64,000 bases of DNA from Citrus sinensis (lineage: Eukaryota; Streptophyta; Magnoliopsida; Sapindales; Rutaceae): assembly GCF_022201045.2 (NCBI RefSeq), contig NC_068558.1, positions 18,753,501 to 18,817,500 of the forward strand, written 5' to 3'. Each line of letters begins with the position of its first letter. Positions within the stretch are counted from its first letter, which is position 1. Under the pieces are notes generated by a model. It saw only the letters and a program-made list of their open reading frames with translations. It had not been told where the DNA came from and did not search any database. Both the position numbers and the translations under genes were made by a program. This document shows positions 10,757-22,508 of this stretch, one piece after another.

Positions 10757-13700
10757 ATGACTGTTAAGGAACTGGAAGAAAGAGCGGAGCAATTATCTCA
10801 TCAATTCAATGAGAAAGTTGAGGTCTTATCCCAACAGTCCAACGACCTCCAAGAATTAATCTTAAGTCTCCGCGATCAATTCATCCGGTTTCAAGAAAAT
10901 AGAAACAACAACCAACCGTTACAAATCAATAATCAACAACCCGAACCTGCAGGACGTATTGGAGGAGCACTTGTGCAACCCCGCCATATATGGTTGGATT
11001 TCCCAGTTTTCAGCGGGGAAAATCCGACAAGCTGGATCTTTCGTTGTGAACAGTATCAGCGATTGGCTGCCTTGCCTGAGATAGATGTGTTGTCACTTGC
11101 TATCGGACACCTCGATGGAGATGCGGTACCTTGGTATCACTGGTTAGAGCAAACTATGGGTAATATGACTTGGGCCCAATTCAAACGAGCTCTAGTTACT
11201 CGATTTGGAACATTCGAAGACGGTGATGCAGTCGGGTCCATTACCAAACTACAACAGACTGGGACTGTTATTGAATATCAACGCCAATTTGAACGATTGG
11301 CTGATAGAACTCGGAATCTACCAGAATCATTCTTCATTAGTTGCTTCCTTTCGGGATTACGAGAGGATATTAAAATTGGAGTGCAGATGTTGAAACATGC
11401 AAGTCTCCTACAAACTTTTGAGCTTGCAAGATTCCAAGACGAATACGCGGTTGTTTCTAATCGAAAGATTCCACCTCGACCTAGTATGAGTAGGCCATCG
11501 CCACCACTCCTTAATTCATCTCCCACAATAACCAAAACTGAGGGGTCATCACAGCCCTCTCTATTAGGCCCACCCCCTCCGGGATTCCCACCATTTCGAC
11601 GTCTATCAGTTGCCGAACAAACTGAAAGACGAGCCAAAGGATTGTGTTTCAATTGTGATGAACAATTTAAACTTGGGCATCGTTGTAAAGCTCCTCAACT
11701 TTTATTACTGGATGCAGATATTGACGATAAAGATGAACAAGCTGAGGCTTTCGAGGAATTCCTAGAAACAGTAGAAGTCTCTTTAAAGGCTCTCACTAGA
11801 GCAACCCCACAAAACACCATGCGACTGAAAGGGACTTTAAAAAAACATGGTGTCACTATATTAATAGACTCTGGTTCTACTCACAATTTTTTGAATCCAT
11901 CTTTGGCTAAGCAATGTGGGTGCCCTGTCACTACTACAACTCAGTTTCAAGTTACTGTAGCTGATGGTGGAGTGATCAGCAGCTCGAGAAAATGTTCTCA
12001 CGTCCCAGTAACTATTCAAGGCTTCCAATTTCACTTAGATTTTTTCTTACTTCCAGTAAGTGGCTGTGACATTGTGTTGGGTGCTGAGTGGTTACGTTCA
12101 TTGGGTGCTATATTGTGGGACTTCTCAAAGCTAACTATGCAGTTCACTTGGAAAGGCCAAACTGTTCAACTCACTGGATATGATTCCCTGCCACCGGCTT
12201 TGGCAAATCATGGTGAAATTAATAGGTTATTGCTTCAAGAAAAGCAAGGCATTTTTTTCCAGATTATGGCAATAACTACTTCAGTAGCTGATATATCAGC
12301 ACCTTCAATTATTACTAAGGTCCTAGAGACATATTCTGGCATCTTTGTGGAACCCACCGAACTTCCTCATGAACGCTTAATTGATCACCATATTCCATTA
12401 CTTCCTGGAAGCTCTCCTGTCAATGTACGACCTTATCGTTATCCTCATTTTCAGAAACAAGAAATTGACCGCTTGATTCGTGAGCTGTTGGATGCCGGGC
12501 TCATTCAGCATAATGTTAGTCCTTATTCCTCTCTGGTTTTATTAGTTAAAAAGAAATATGGTTCTTGGCGTATGTGTATCGATTATCGTGCTCTCAACAA
12601 GGTAACCATTAAAGACCGTTATCTAATTCCAGTTGTTGATGAGCTATTAGATGAATTACATGGTGCATCAGTTTTCAGTAAGCTGAACCTTCGCTCGGGC
12701 TATCGCCAGATTCGAGTTCATCCCTCCGATATAGCAAAAACAGCCTTTCGTACTCATGATGGCCACTACGAATTTCTTGTGATGCCTTTTGGCCTTTCAA
12801 ATGCGCCAGCCATATTTCAGAACCTGATGAACGAGATTTTTCGGCCCTTCCTTCGCAAATTTGTTTTAGTTTTCTTTGATGATATTCTTGTCTACAGCAC
12901 TTCCCTACAGGAGCATACTTGACACCTCTCTACTGTCCTTCAATGTTTGCAACAAAATCGACTTTATGTCAAGCTTACAAAATGTTCTTTTGCTCAGTCA
13001 TCTGTTGACTATTTGGGTCATATTGTTTCTGCTACTGGAGTTGCTGTCAATCCTGAAAAGGTTCAGTGCATGCTTGAATGGCCTAAACCTACCACTATTA
13101 AAACTTTACGAGGCTTCCTTGGCTTGACGGGATATTACCGTAAATTTGTTACTGGGTATGGAAAAATTGCTGCTCCTTTAACTAACATGCTTAAACAAGA
13201 TTCTTTTACTTGGAATCCTACTGCTGAAGCAGCATTTGATGAGCTACGCCAAGCCATGGCTTCCACTCCAGTTTTAGCCTTGCCGAATTTCACCAAACCA
13301 TTTTCTATAGAATGCGATGCTTCCGGCCGGGGAATCGGAGCAGTCCTCATGCAAGAGGGCCGTCCACTCGCTTATATTAGCAAAGCCTTATTTGGAAAAA
13401 ACTTAGCCATGTCCACATACGACAAAGAAATGCTTGCTATTGTCTTTGCTGTGCAAAAATGGCGTCCGTATCTTATGGGACAGCATTTCAAAATTCTTAC
13501 GGACCATCGCAGCCTTAAGTATTTCCATGATCAGCGCATTTCCTCTCCGAAACAACAGTTGTAGTTGTCTAAACTCTTAGGATTTGATTATGAAATTATT
13601 TATAGGAAGGGAGCTGAAAATTCAGTTGCGGATGCTTTGTCCCGTCGCTTCGAAGACTCTCATTTCCATGCCATTTCTTCCCTAATATTTTCTCATCTTA

Positions 13701-15130
13701 CCGACATCAAGCAAGAGTACAAAGCCGACCCAGCCCTGTCACTTCTTATCGACCGTTTTCAGTCATCCCAATCTGTTCTTAATTATTCCTATGATGACTC
13801 CATTTTACGATACAAGGGTCGGATTGTTCTTCTTTCTTCTTCCGTTAAGTGCCAGTACATTTTACACGAATTTCACGCCTCTCCAATTGGCGGTCATTCG
13901 GGATTCTTACGCACTTACAAAAGACTCAAAGTTAGTTTATACTGGAAAGGGTTAAAAAGGGCTACTAAATTATTTGTTGCTGAATGTGATGTCTGTCAAC
14001 GAAACAAGGCTGAAACTGTGCATCCTTCCGGGTTGCTTCAAACTTTGCCCATCACTGATAAAATTTAGGAAGATATCTCCATGGATTTTATTGATGGTCT
14101 TCCACCTTCTAAGGGCAAAACATCTATTTTTGTTGTGGTAGATCATTTGTCCAAGTATGCTCCTTTTAGTGCCTTATCCCATCATTATACAGCCGCTCTT
14201 GTCGCTAAAATTTTTGTGAGGGATGTTGCTAAATTGCACGGAATGCCTCGCACCATTGTCAGCGACCGTGATCCTATCTTTCTTAGTCAATTTTAGGAGG
14301 AATTCTTTCAATTACAGGGCAGTTCTTTATGCCGCAGCTCTACTTATCATCCTTAAAAGGATGGCCAAACCGAAGTCGTTAATCGCTCCTTGGAAGGATA
14401 TTTGAGGTGTTTTGTTGGTCACCAGCCTTCTACATGGACTAACTGGTTGCCTTGGGCTGAATGGTGGTATAATACTACATTTCATTCTGCTATCCAACTG
14501 ACTCCCTTTGAAGCAGTCTATGGTCGACCCCCCTTCAAATCTAATCTTATTTGCTTGGCATAACTAATGTTTATGTTGTTGACTTGGCTCTCCGCGATAG
14601 GGATTTGATTTTACGTCTTCTTTAAAGATAATTTGGAAGCTGCCCAGTCACGAATGAAGTTTTTTGCTGACAAAAAACGTACAGAACGAGTATTTGTTGA
14701 AGGGGATTGGGTGTACCTTCGTCTTCAACCTTATCGGCAGTCCACTTTGCATCCTAATGGTACTCATAAGTTATCTCCGCGTTATTATGGTCCTTTTCTG
14801 ATTCTTTCTCGCATTGGCACTGTGGCTTACAAATTGAATCTTCCAACTACAAGCAAGGTTCATCATGTTTTTCATGTTTCATGCTTAAAGAGGAAACTTG
14901 GGGTTCATACACCATCACAACAGCTTCCTGATTCTCCTTATGTTGTTGCTTGGGAATGGCAGCCCTTGGCCATTTTGGATCGTGGAATTTTCAAACGCAA
15001 CAATCGCCCTGTTACTAAGCTCCTTGTTCAGTGGCAAGGTCAGTCTAAGGAAGAGGCTACTTGGGAGGAATGTTCTGAGTTCGAGGCCCGTTTTCCTTCT
15101 TTCCAGCTTGCGGACAAGCTGCCTTCTTAG
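10757..15130 (+). pseudogene. Gypsy gag-pol polyprotein, interrupted by stops
   Basis: ATG at 10757. Domains in order: coiled N-terminus, gag core, CCHC knuckle ([15 protein letters not shown]) near 11646, protease ([10 protein letters not shown]) near 11863, reverse transcriptase with FFDDILVYS near 12873, RNase H, HHCC zinc finger (about 13865-14015), integrase core from about 14081, and a chromodomain-like tail (LVQWQGQSKEEATWEE) near 15025. Five in-frame stops break the single frame: TGA 12920, TAG 13562, TAG 14066, TAG 14294 and TAA 14354. Two compensating indels lie between about 14557 and 14625. The first catalytic Asp of reverse transcriptase appears as Asn ([10 protein letters not shown], near 12679). 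The element cannot move on its own. Confidence 0.9.
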
Positions 15131-15140
15131 GGGGAGGGGA
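15128..15140 (+). other. Polypurine tract of the Gypsy element
   Basis: AGGGGGAGGGGA-type purine run directly before the 3' LTR; it overlaps the end of the gag-pol frame. Confidence 0.85.
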
Positions 15141-15389
15141 TGTTAGAATCCTAGTCTTAGATCTGCATTATTTCCTTTTCCGTTAAGGATTAGTTATTAA
15201 GTTATTATGTTATTAGGAATTATTATTTTCGTAGGATTTCTTTGGCTTATATAAGGAACTGTTGCTACTTTAATAAATAATAAGAATTGCTTCTAAAAAC
15301 TCTCGTTCTCCCATCTGGCCACTTCTTCTCATTATTCTTCTCATCAATTCGTCGCTTCTAAACTGCTATCTCAAAGCAGTAGCCTAACA
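15141..15389 (+). repeat. 3' LTR of the Gypsy element
   Basis: Same TGTTAG...CTAACA termini as the 5' LTR, about 97% identical by eye. The CATTG duplication follows immediately. Confidence 0.92.
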
Positions 15390-15712
15390 CATTGTCAGGA
15401 ATTAGGAAAAGGTAATGCTGGGAATCTCGGCTAAACCATTTTTTCTTCTTCTTAATCATTGTCATCTTCAAAGATGTCACATCCTTTGATTACGTAACTG
15501 TACCGGTGACCAAATTATAGAGCTGTTCAAAGAAAAAACTTATTACGTATTAGACGGTCTGTCTTAATCCTCAGTAAACAATCAATCAACAAATGCACAT
15601 TCACCACTAACTTTACTATTATCTAAGAGGTTTCTAACATCATCATCTGATTACATGGCTTTAAATCCAGCATGAAATGCAGCCTCCAAATGAGAGAACT
15701 TATGAGACAAAT

Positions 15713-16745
15713 TACCTCACGGACACCATGCAGCAACAGACAACCTATGAAATGAATCTTGAACCCGTAGCACAACCACATCTGCATCATTACTCTCCTC
15801 AATGAAGGTACAAAGGAGTTTAACTCCTAACAATAAAATCTATTAACATGTTCTGCAGTAAAAAGATAAATAAAGAGCAGATATACCGAATGGTTGGCAC
15901 ATAATTAATACAGAATAAAGATGAGAATTGAATTTTTTTTTAATCCTTAATAAAACCAAGCGAATACTCGTTCCAACTTACTTTTTGGATAATAAAATTT
16001 TTATGCCAAACAGGTATTATGATGCTGGGTACAGAGAGCAGAAAATGAATTGTAATTAACAGAGTGAAGAACAAAAGGACATTTATATATACACATATAC
16101 ATATACATACATATGTATGTATATCTACCTTGTAGCCTTCAACAATCAATTCTACACCATGCATTCAAGACAGCTATCTTATCAGCATCAACATGAACTT
16201 TCCTCCTCAAGGTCGAGCCATTCAATGCTTTAATAATATTAGCCTACTACAAGCAAAAAATTACTGCAGTTGGAGCATTTGGGCTAATTATATGTCAAAT
16301 TAACAGCAAAGCATTATGTTTTAATAAGAAATTAAGATTCAATCTGGACTCCGCTACTGCAACATGTATGCTGCATACAGCTCACCTCAATACTGACTGA
16401 TATGAGAAAGACAACTTCAGTGTAAATGTAAAGATTATTATTTCATTCTACTGCATTCCATGTCAGCAAATTTCATATTGGAACAACTTAAATCAAACTA
16501 GTATGCTTAGTAAATGCTTGCCCTTTGGCACCTTAAGAAGGCAGTGTGCTTGAATGAACCAAAAGCACACACAGACACATACTGATAAAGATAGCAGTTA
16601 TTTGAGAATTATAGATAGGAAAATCAAGGCAGAATACTACCCCAAGGTGGTGGAGCAAACAAGCCTCTAATTTCATCGGCATCTAACCGTGGAACAAGTT
16701 CCATCAACAATGATCATTTAACCACACTCGAGACTGCTGATTGCT
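15713..16745 (-). pseudogene. Exon remnants of an unidentified gene, possibly R3H-domain
   Basis: Three exon-like islands are readable on the minus strand. About 16640-16745, after a plausible acceptor, reads SNQQSRVWLNDH then, one frame over, LMELVPRLDADEIRGLFAPP. About 16134-16250 reads IIKALNGSTLRRKVHVDADK, then after a shift MHGVELIVEGYK. About 15713-15820 reads ESNDADVVVLRVQDSFHRL, then after a shift LLHGV. The last resembles the R3H nucleic-acid-binding motif region, and the first two resemble the N-terminal region of R3H-associated proteins. That is recognition from memory and weak. Frameshifts in every island indicate a decayed gene. Remaining sequence between islands shows nothing else. 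Confidence 0.4.
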
Positions 16746-16984
16746 AACCTGCAACAAAATAAAATGAGCCCCAATATGATTAATGAACTTGCACAAATTA
16801 TATGGATTCTTTTCTCTGAAAAATGTCTTTGTTCTGAAAAACATCAGATCAAAAGGAACCGTAGAGAAAATACACGAACAAAAACACCTCAAATATCTTC
16901 AGCAGAACAAGTAGTGATCAACAAAATACACTCCAATGAAATTGGCTTACTGTTTATTGTATTACAATGAAGTGATTTTATCTT

Positions 16985-19145
16985 ATAACATTGGATATCG
17001 GATACCACCAAATTGGATGGTACAAATGTAAATTTTATCTTAAAGATGTCTTGTACAAGGTATCGAAACATGATCAAGAAACACTCCAGGGAATCATTAT
17101 TTGCATGTAATGATTGACATTTATTGGAGTTGATCACACACGCATAATGGAAATCACTTGAAATCTAAACTAACAGAGAGCCTTCCATCACAGTAATAGC
17201 TTTTCCTCGCAGCTGCACTCTCTGATTCTGCTTGTCTACATGAATGTTCAAGATCCCACTTCTTGGTGATGCCTGTGTCAGGTAAAATGTAATCAACATA
17301 TAACAATTAGAAGGAATATGAATAGACATAAATTAGAGAGAAATCGATGCAAAGAGAGTACCGCATAAGCCACAAAATCACACTTTCCAAGCTTTTGACT
17401 CCAATAGGTTGCCAAAGCACAATGTGCACTCCCACAAACGGGATCCTGATATAAACAAGTCATGTACATATAAGACTGTTATTAGAACTGTTTCAATATT
17501 GACAGAGTTTTTGAAAATTACTTCCATCTTACTTATTGGATCCTAAACTACAGTACCAAACATAAAAGAAAGTTCTTTGTTCTCTTACATAGACATTTTA
17601 CTTCAAATGCCAAAAATCCTTCTTGAAATCAAAACAGAGCAATCTACACTAGACTTTGGAGGCACTATATGTTTTGAAGTTAGCAAATGGGTGAAAAGCT
17701 AGTAGGAAATGAGCAATAATTTTGTTCACTTTCAGCTGTAACATTTCACTCAATTTGCAGGCCTTATTACTCATCAGATTTTCCAAAACATAAATGATAT
17801 TCAATGCACAACTCCATGTAGCATGACTTATGACAAATGTACATGCTCATAATACAGTAGTAAATAAACTCATTCATTAAAACCAACGAGTTATTACCTC
17901 ATTGATGCCAAATTTAGGGCAGAAGAATCGGCTATAAAAATCAAATCCAGACTCTGGAGGAGCAAGCCCTGAAACAATTATGCCGCTTCCAGGACATTTT
18001 CGTATTTCATCAAACTGTGGCTCCACGTCTGTAACAGATTTCGCCGATGGGAGTACCACCTGCATATCGTAGCCAACTTCATTCAGAACAACTACTAACA
18101 CCATATCTAAATGAGTAAAGGGTTAAAAGAAATTACAAAGATGTCTTCTGAGGTAGTTGTTATCTTCATATCCATGACTGAAGAAACACTCAAAGCCTTA
18201 TGAATTAATGAAACCTCAGAAAAATTGAAATCAGTAGTTGGAACTGTAGGAAAATCCAATTCAATAAAATAGCACTCTTGTGCTTCGCCATTCTGTGAAT
18301 TAGAGTCATTCATCGCCTTAACATCTGGATCTTTTTTGGCTGTTAGAATTCCAGACAGTGTGGCAAATTCAATTATGTTGGAGTTTACCAAACCTCTCGA
18401 AAAGAGAGTGTGTGCAGTTGCTAATGTTGCATGACCACAAAGTTCAACCTGCAAAAAACTTATCCTGAAATTAAAATACACTCTCCTTTGCGTTCGAGTC
18501 AGTGTCATATATATAAAAAACTGTAACATGAACACATGAAAATCTATGAAGCCTAATGATCAGAAATAATATCACTCAAGATAAAAAATTTAGCTATAAT
18601 CTTCCTTCAGAACTAAAAGAAGCATAGCACATAAATAAGAGTAAACATTCCACAATGATGGAATGATGACAAAACTAAAACCCCATGAAATAAGATAAAT
18701 CATCAAGCTCCAGAACTTAGCCAAATAGCTTCATCCACAACTTATAATTATAAAAACTGAAACTGACCTTAGCAACAGGAGTGAACCATCTAAGACGGAA
18801 CCTCGGATTAGGAGAGTCAGCAGCAGTAAGGCGAGTCAAGTAACAGGTCTCGGAGATTTTGAACTCAGAAGCCACAGCTTGTAGCCATTCTTCATCTCTA
18901 TCTTCCTCTAACAAACAAACCGCTGCCGGGTTCCCCTTGAAAGCTGAGTCAGTAAAAGCATCCACCTGTCAAAGCAACAAAAAAAGAACCCAGTCCCATT
19001 CAACCACAACGGAATATCAATCTATATACAAAAGAGGAGATTAATATTAGTTACCACAGAGTATTGTACGAGCTTCTTGGCCATGTTGCAGAATAAAGAA
19101 TGAAGTTTAGAGTTTGACACGTGAAACTTGGAGTTACAGAGCTGA
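16985..19145. repeat. Distal arm of a ~2.1 kb tandem duplication
   Basis: Exons, introns and about 180 bases of 3' flank match 7690-9800. The breakpoints are close to 16985 on the left and just past the ATG on the right. Intron similarity shows a recent DNA-level duplication, not retroposition. Confidence 0.8.
17165..19084 (-). CDS. PhzF family (phenazine-biosynthesis-like) isomerase, copy 2, intact
   Basis: Six coding exons with GT-AG introns: 19055-19084, 18768-18965, 18137-18448, 17898-18059, 17362-17445 and 17165-17272. Frame is kept throughout, giving 297 residues, a normal length. The product begins MAKKLVQYSV then VDAFTDSAFKGNPAAV. Residues equivalent to the PhzF catalytic set are present: Glu49 in ISET, His82 in CGHAT, and Asp235/Ser240 in DPVCGS. 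Bacterial PhzF is an isomerase with a two-lobed diaminopimelate-epimerase fold. The plant members' substrate is not established, and phenazines should not be inferred. No transit peptide is evident, so it is probably cytosolic. It is the functional member of the tandem pair with 7880-9742. Confidence 0.92.
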
Positions 19146-19578
19146 AACCTGAAACTGAGATGAAAGAAATGGTCAACCTAACAGCCGCCAACCTACTGTC
19201 TTTTTCTTTATATTTTTTCCTTTCTTTCCACGCTTCTTCCCCTTTCGTTAATCACGGACGCTTGGCACATTCGATTGGACTGTGCATGACACAATAAGAT
19301 TTGTTTTTCTTATAATTATCTTGTATTCTGCCTATTACAACCAACTGATTAACTTAATTTACAAGAAAAGAATTTTCTTAAATAGTAGAATCAAGTGAGG
19401 CAATGAATAAATTTTATTTGACTGTGAATTATATTAAATATAATTTAGAGAGACTCATAAGGAAATTAAATATACTAATATCAATTTATTAATTATTAAA
19501 TAAATTTTATTTAATAATAACATTGATAAATAAAATTTTTATTTAAATTTTATATATGCCATTTCATTTATAAATTCA

Positions 19579-20227
19579 CTAGAAAATAGAACCGCGTTTT
19601 ACACGGCTTTGAAAAAAGAATTTAGTATTATCATTTTTTCTTACTTTACACTTGATGAAACTGATAAAAAAATATGAATTGATTTTTTTTTTAAGATGAG
19701 GCAGCCTTATAAAAAACAAAAAAAAAAAAAACTATTAGCCAGCAATACAAATAAAGAAGCAACGCAAAATAAAGAATAAAATGAGAGAATATATTATAGA
19801 GTGATTTTATTCATTCCAATTGTGTGTGTATAAAATAAAAAGATGAGCTCTCCTTTTATAGTTACATAATCACTCTATAAAATTAATGAAAAATTATGGA
19901 TCATAATTCCTTGTGAGATAGTAGGAGCTATAGGAAAGCTAAAGGTTGCTAATGGGAGATAGTAAGGAGACTAAGAGATATATGTTATGAACATCTACAT
20001 TTATTTTAATAAATTCATAACACTCCCCCTTGGATGTTCATTACAAAGAATATACCTCATTAAAACCTTTACATAATTGTTATTGTGTAATAATAATCAA
20101 ATTAATTGTGAGAAGATAAAAGCTAAATGTAAAAGAAAATTTCTCTATTTATTAGATAATAGAGAATATACAAAGATGAGAAATAGTGATGCCACATCAC
20201 CTCCTCAAGTCTCAACTTTATATATAT
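19579..20227 (-). mobile_element. Helitron-like element A (array member)
   Basis: The minus-strand 3' end is CTAG at 19579-19582, after a hairpin with arms CCGTGT and ACGCGG. The minus-strand 5' side reads TATATATAAAGTTGAGAC. The unit carries a 290-base Copia-LTR-like segment. No coding capacity. It abuts element B directly. Confidence 0.7.
19733..20022 (-). repeat. Copia LTR-like segment captured in Helitron A
   Basis: On the minus strand a purine run (CCAAGGGGGAG) is followed by TGTTATGAATT, the layout of a polypurine tract and LTR start. ACTATAAAAGGAG gives a TATA box, and the segment ends near GCTGGCTAATA. An identical-length segment lies in element B, so capture preceded duplication. 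Confidence 0.55.
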
Positions 20228-20228
20228 A

Positions 20229-20868
20229 CTAGAAAATAGAACCGCGCTTCATGCGGCTTTGAAAAAAGAATTTAGTATTATCCTTTTTTCTTACTTTACA
20301 CTTGATGAAATTGATAAAAATATGAATTGATTTTTTTTTTTAAGATGAGGCAGCCTTATAAAAAAAAAATTATTAGCCAGCAATACAAATAAAGAAGCAA
20401 CGCAAGATAAAGAATAAAATGAGAGAATATATTATAGAGTGATTTTATTCATTCCAATTGTGTGTGTACAAAATAAAAAGATGAGTTCTCCTTTTATAGT
20501 TACACAATCACTCCATGAAATTAATGAAAAAATATGGATCATAATTCCTTGTGAGATAGTGGGAGTTATAGGAAAGTTAAAGGTTACTAATGAGAGATAG
20601 TGAGGAGACTATGAGATATATGTTATGAACATCTACATTTATTTTAATAAATTCATAACACTCCCCCTTGGATGTTCATTACAAAGAATATGCCTCATTA
20701 AAATCTTTACATATTTGTTATTGTGTAATAACAATCAAATTAATTATGAGAAAATGAAAATCCAAATCTAAAAGAAAATTTCTCTATTTATTAGATAATA
20801 GAGAATATACAAAGATGAGAAATGGTGATGCCACGTCACCTCTTCAAGCCCCAACTTTATATATATAT
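20229..20868 (-). mobile_element. Helitron-like element B (array member)
   Basis: CTAG terminus at about 20229-20232, preceded on the minus strand by a CCGC...GCGG hairpin. The other end reads AAAGTTGGGGC with a TATATA run. It is similar to element A along its length, in the same orientation and joined head-to-tail. Confidence 0.7.
20371..20660 (-). repeat. Copia LTR-like segment in Helitron B
   Basis: Same 290-base segment as in element A, with the polypurine-like run and the TGTTATGAATT start at 20660. Confidence 0.55.
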
Positions 20869-21073
20869 AAATTCATAACACTCCCCATTGGATGTTCATT
20901 ACAAAGAATATACCTCATTAAAACTTTTACATAATTGTTATTGTGTAATAATAATCAAATTAATTGTGAGAAGATGAAAAGCTAAATGTAAAAGAAAATT
21001 TCTCTATTTATTAGATAATAGAGAATATACAAATATGAGAAATGGTGATGACACACCACCTCCTCAAGTCTCA

Positions 21074-21078
<5 letters not shown>
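20869..21078 (-). mobile_element. Helitron-like element C, 3'-truncated array member
   Basis: Only the 5'-terminal part (minus strand) is present: it repeats the last ~210 bases of A and B, starting abruptly at the AATTCATAACACTCCCC position. It is the third head-to-tail unit. Confidence 0.65.

Positions 21079-21117
<39 letters not shown>
21079..21117. repeat. (AT)n microsatellite
   Basis: About 19 AT dinucleotides extending the A/T-rich Helitron end. Confidence 0.95.
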
Positions 21118-21121
<4 letters not shown>

Positions 21122-22247
21122 AATATATATCCTTAAATATATATTATAAAAATCCAATCCTTATTTAATAAAAAAATAAAATTATTAAATTTATATAGTT
21201 TATTATTATTACCAAATATTAATTACATTGAGATAACAAAATAAAAAATAAAATTAATAAAATAAAAATTATTTTAGTTATCAGTTATGAACATGCACAA
21301 ATATATATGTGTGTGTGTGTGTGTGTGTGTTTATAAATGTGTAAATAAATTGTATTTAATATTATATCTATTTTAAATAGTTTCTCTTGCATCAGTTCAA
21401 TAGTAAGATAGTAAGATTTACTAAATATAAATTATTGTTTTTAAAACTCCAGCACTTAAAAAAATTTACTAAATATTTAACTGATTCTTTTTATAGCAGA
21501 TTATTTATGCAGCATAGCTAACAATAACTATTTTAAAAATTACAACATTACCAAATTAGCTCTAACTTCTAATTTGAGTTTCTAGCATCTCCAAAATACT
21601 CTTCAAATAAAATTATACTACTTATTTAAAGAGTCACATTAGCATTTAAGACTCCAAAAGACACTCCAATTAAGATTCTTCAAATAAAAAATGATTCTTT
21701 CTCTTCAAATTTGTAGAGTTGCTTTCTCACTCTTCAATTTATAATTTATTAACTTTTAATAGAGAGACAAAAGTGCTTTAATTACCATTTATTTTTTCTT
21801 TGAAAAATATTTATTTAGTTAAAATAATATTAACTTATTTATATTTAAAGAGAATTTTAGAAAATAACATATTTTTTCACTCTCCATTTCGCCACATAGA
21901 TTAGCAAATAAATATTTGAAAACTAAAATTAATAGAATCTTTTGGAGATGCTCTAATATGACATTCATCAATTAGATGTAGTTAAGTAACTTTACAAGCT
22001 ATGAAATACATAAATGACACATGGCAATGGGATTCATGTAGGGATTCAAATGTTAAGATCACTAATCACTAGCGTTATTGATAAAACTAATTCCAATAAA
22101 TAATGATGAATAATAATATCTAGATCTCCATTGTTTGATGAAATTAACAATTTTACTCTACTTAATAATTTATCAACCATATTCTTAATCGTTATTTTTG
22201 AGTTTTGACTATTAAATACTATTTAATTTGACCTACATATATAATGA
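21118..22247. other. AT-rich spacer with (GT)n
   Basis: No gene seen. A (GT)n run of about 11 units lies at 21309-21331. Confidence 0.6.
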
Positions 22248-22508
22248 GTACGCTTAGGTTCGCTTGGAATTGAGGTGTTGTGACTTTTAAGCTACAGTTG
22301 CTGTGGAAAAAAAAATTATAATTATGAAACAAAACTTAATAATATATAGTAAATATAAATTTTAAATAATAATTTTAATAAAATTATTAAAAATATAATA
22401 GATTTTCTATTATACAAGTGAAAAATCATATTAACATAACTTTAAAATTACAACAGCTAGTGCTGTAACTTTTAAGATATAACTGTCCAACCTCAATCCC
22501 AAACGTAC
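22248..22508. mobile_element. Small TIR element (MITE), 261 bp
   Basis: The left end, GTACGCTTAGG...GGAATTGAGGT, and the complement of the right end, GTACGTTTGGGATTGAGGT, are diverged inverted repeats. The interior is AT-rich and non-coding. The target duplication is unclear in the TATA-rich flank, so the superfamily is uncertain. Confidence 0.5.

Larger units (their letters stand above)
10475..15389 (+). mobile_element. Ty3/Gypsy chromovirus-type LTR retrotransposon, complete but inactive
   Basis: This is a full 4,915-base element flanked by CATTG on both sides (10470-10474 and 15390-15394). Its parts are a 248-base 5' LTR, a tRNA-Met-type primer site, one gag-pol frame, a polypurine tract and a 249-base 3' LTR. 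The integrase is followed by a chromodomain-like tail. Compact size, short LTRs and a single frame suggest the Reina group, but that is inference. By eye the LTRs differ by about 8 substitutions and 1 indel (about 3%), implying a fairly young insertion. Confidence 0.93.

Noticed and set aside
7880..19084. Phenazine biosynthesis cluster
   Set aside because: Only PhzF-family genes are present; plant members are not linked to phenazines and no other phz-type gene is nearby.
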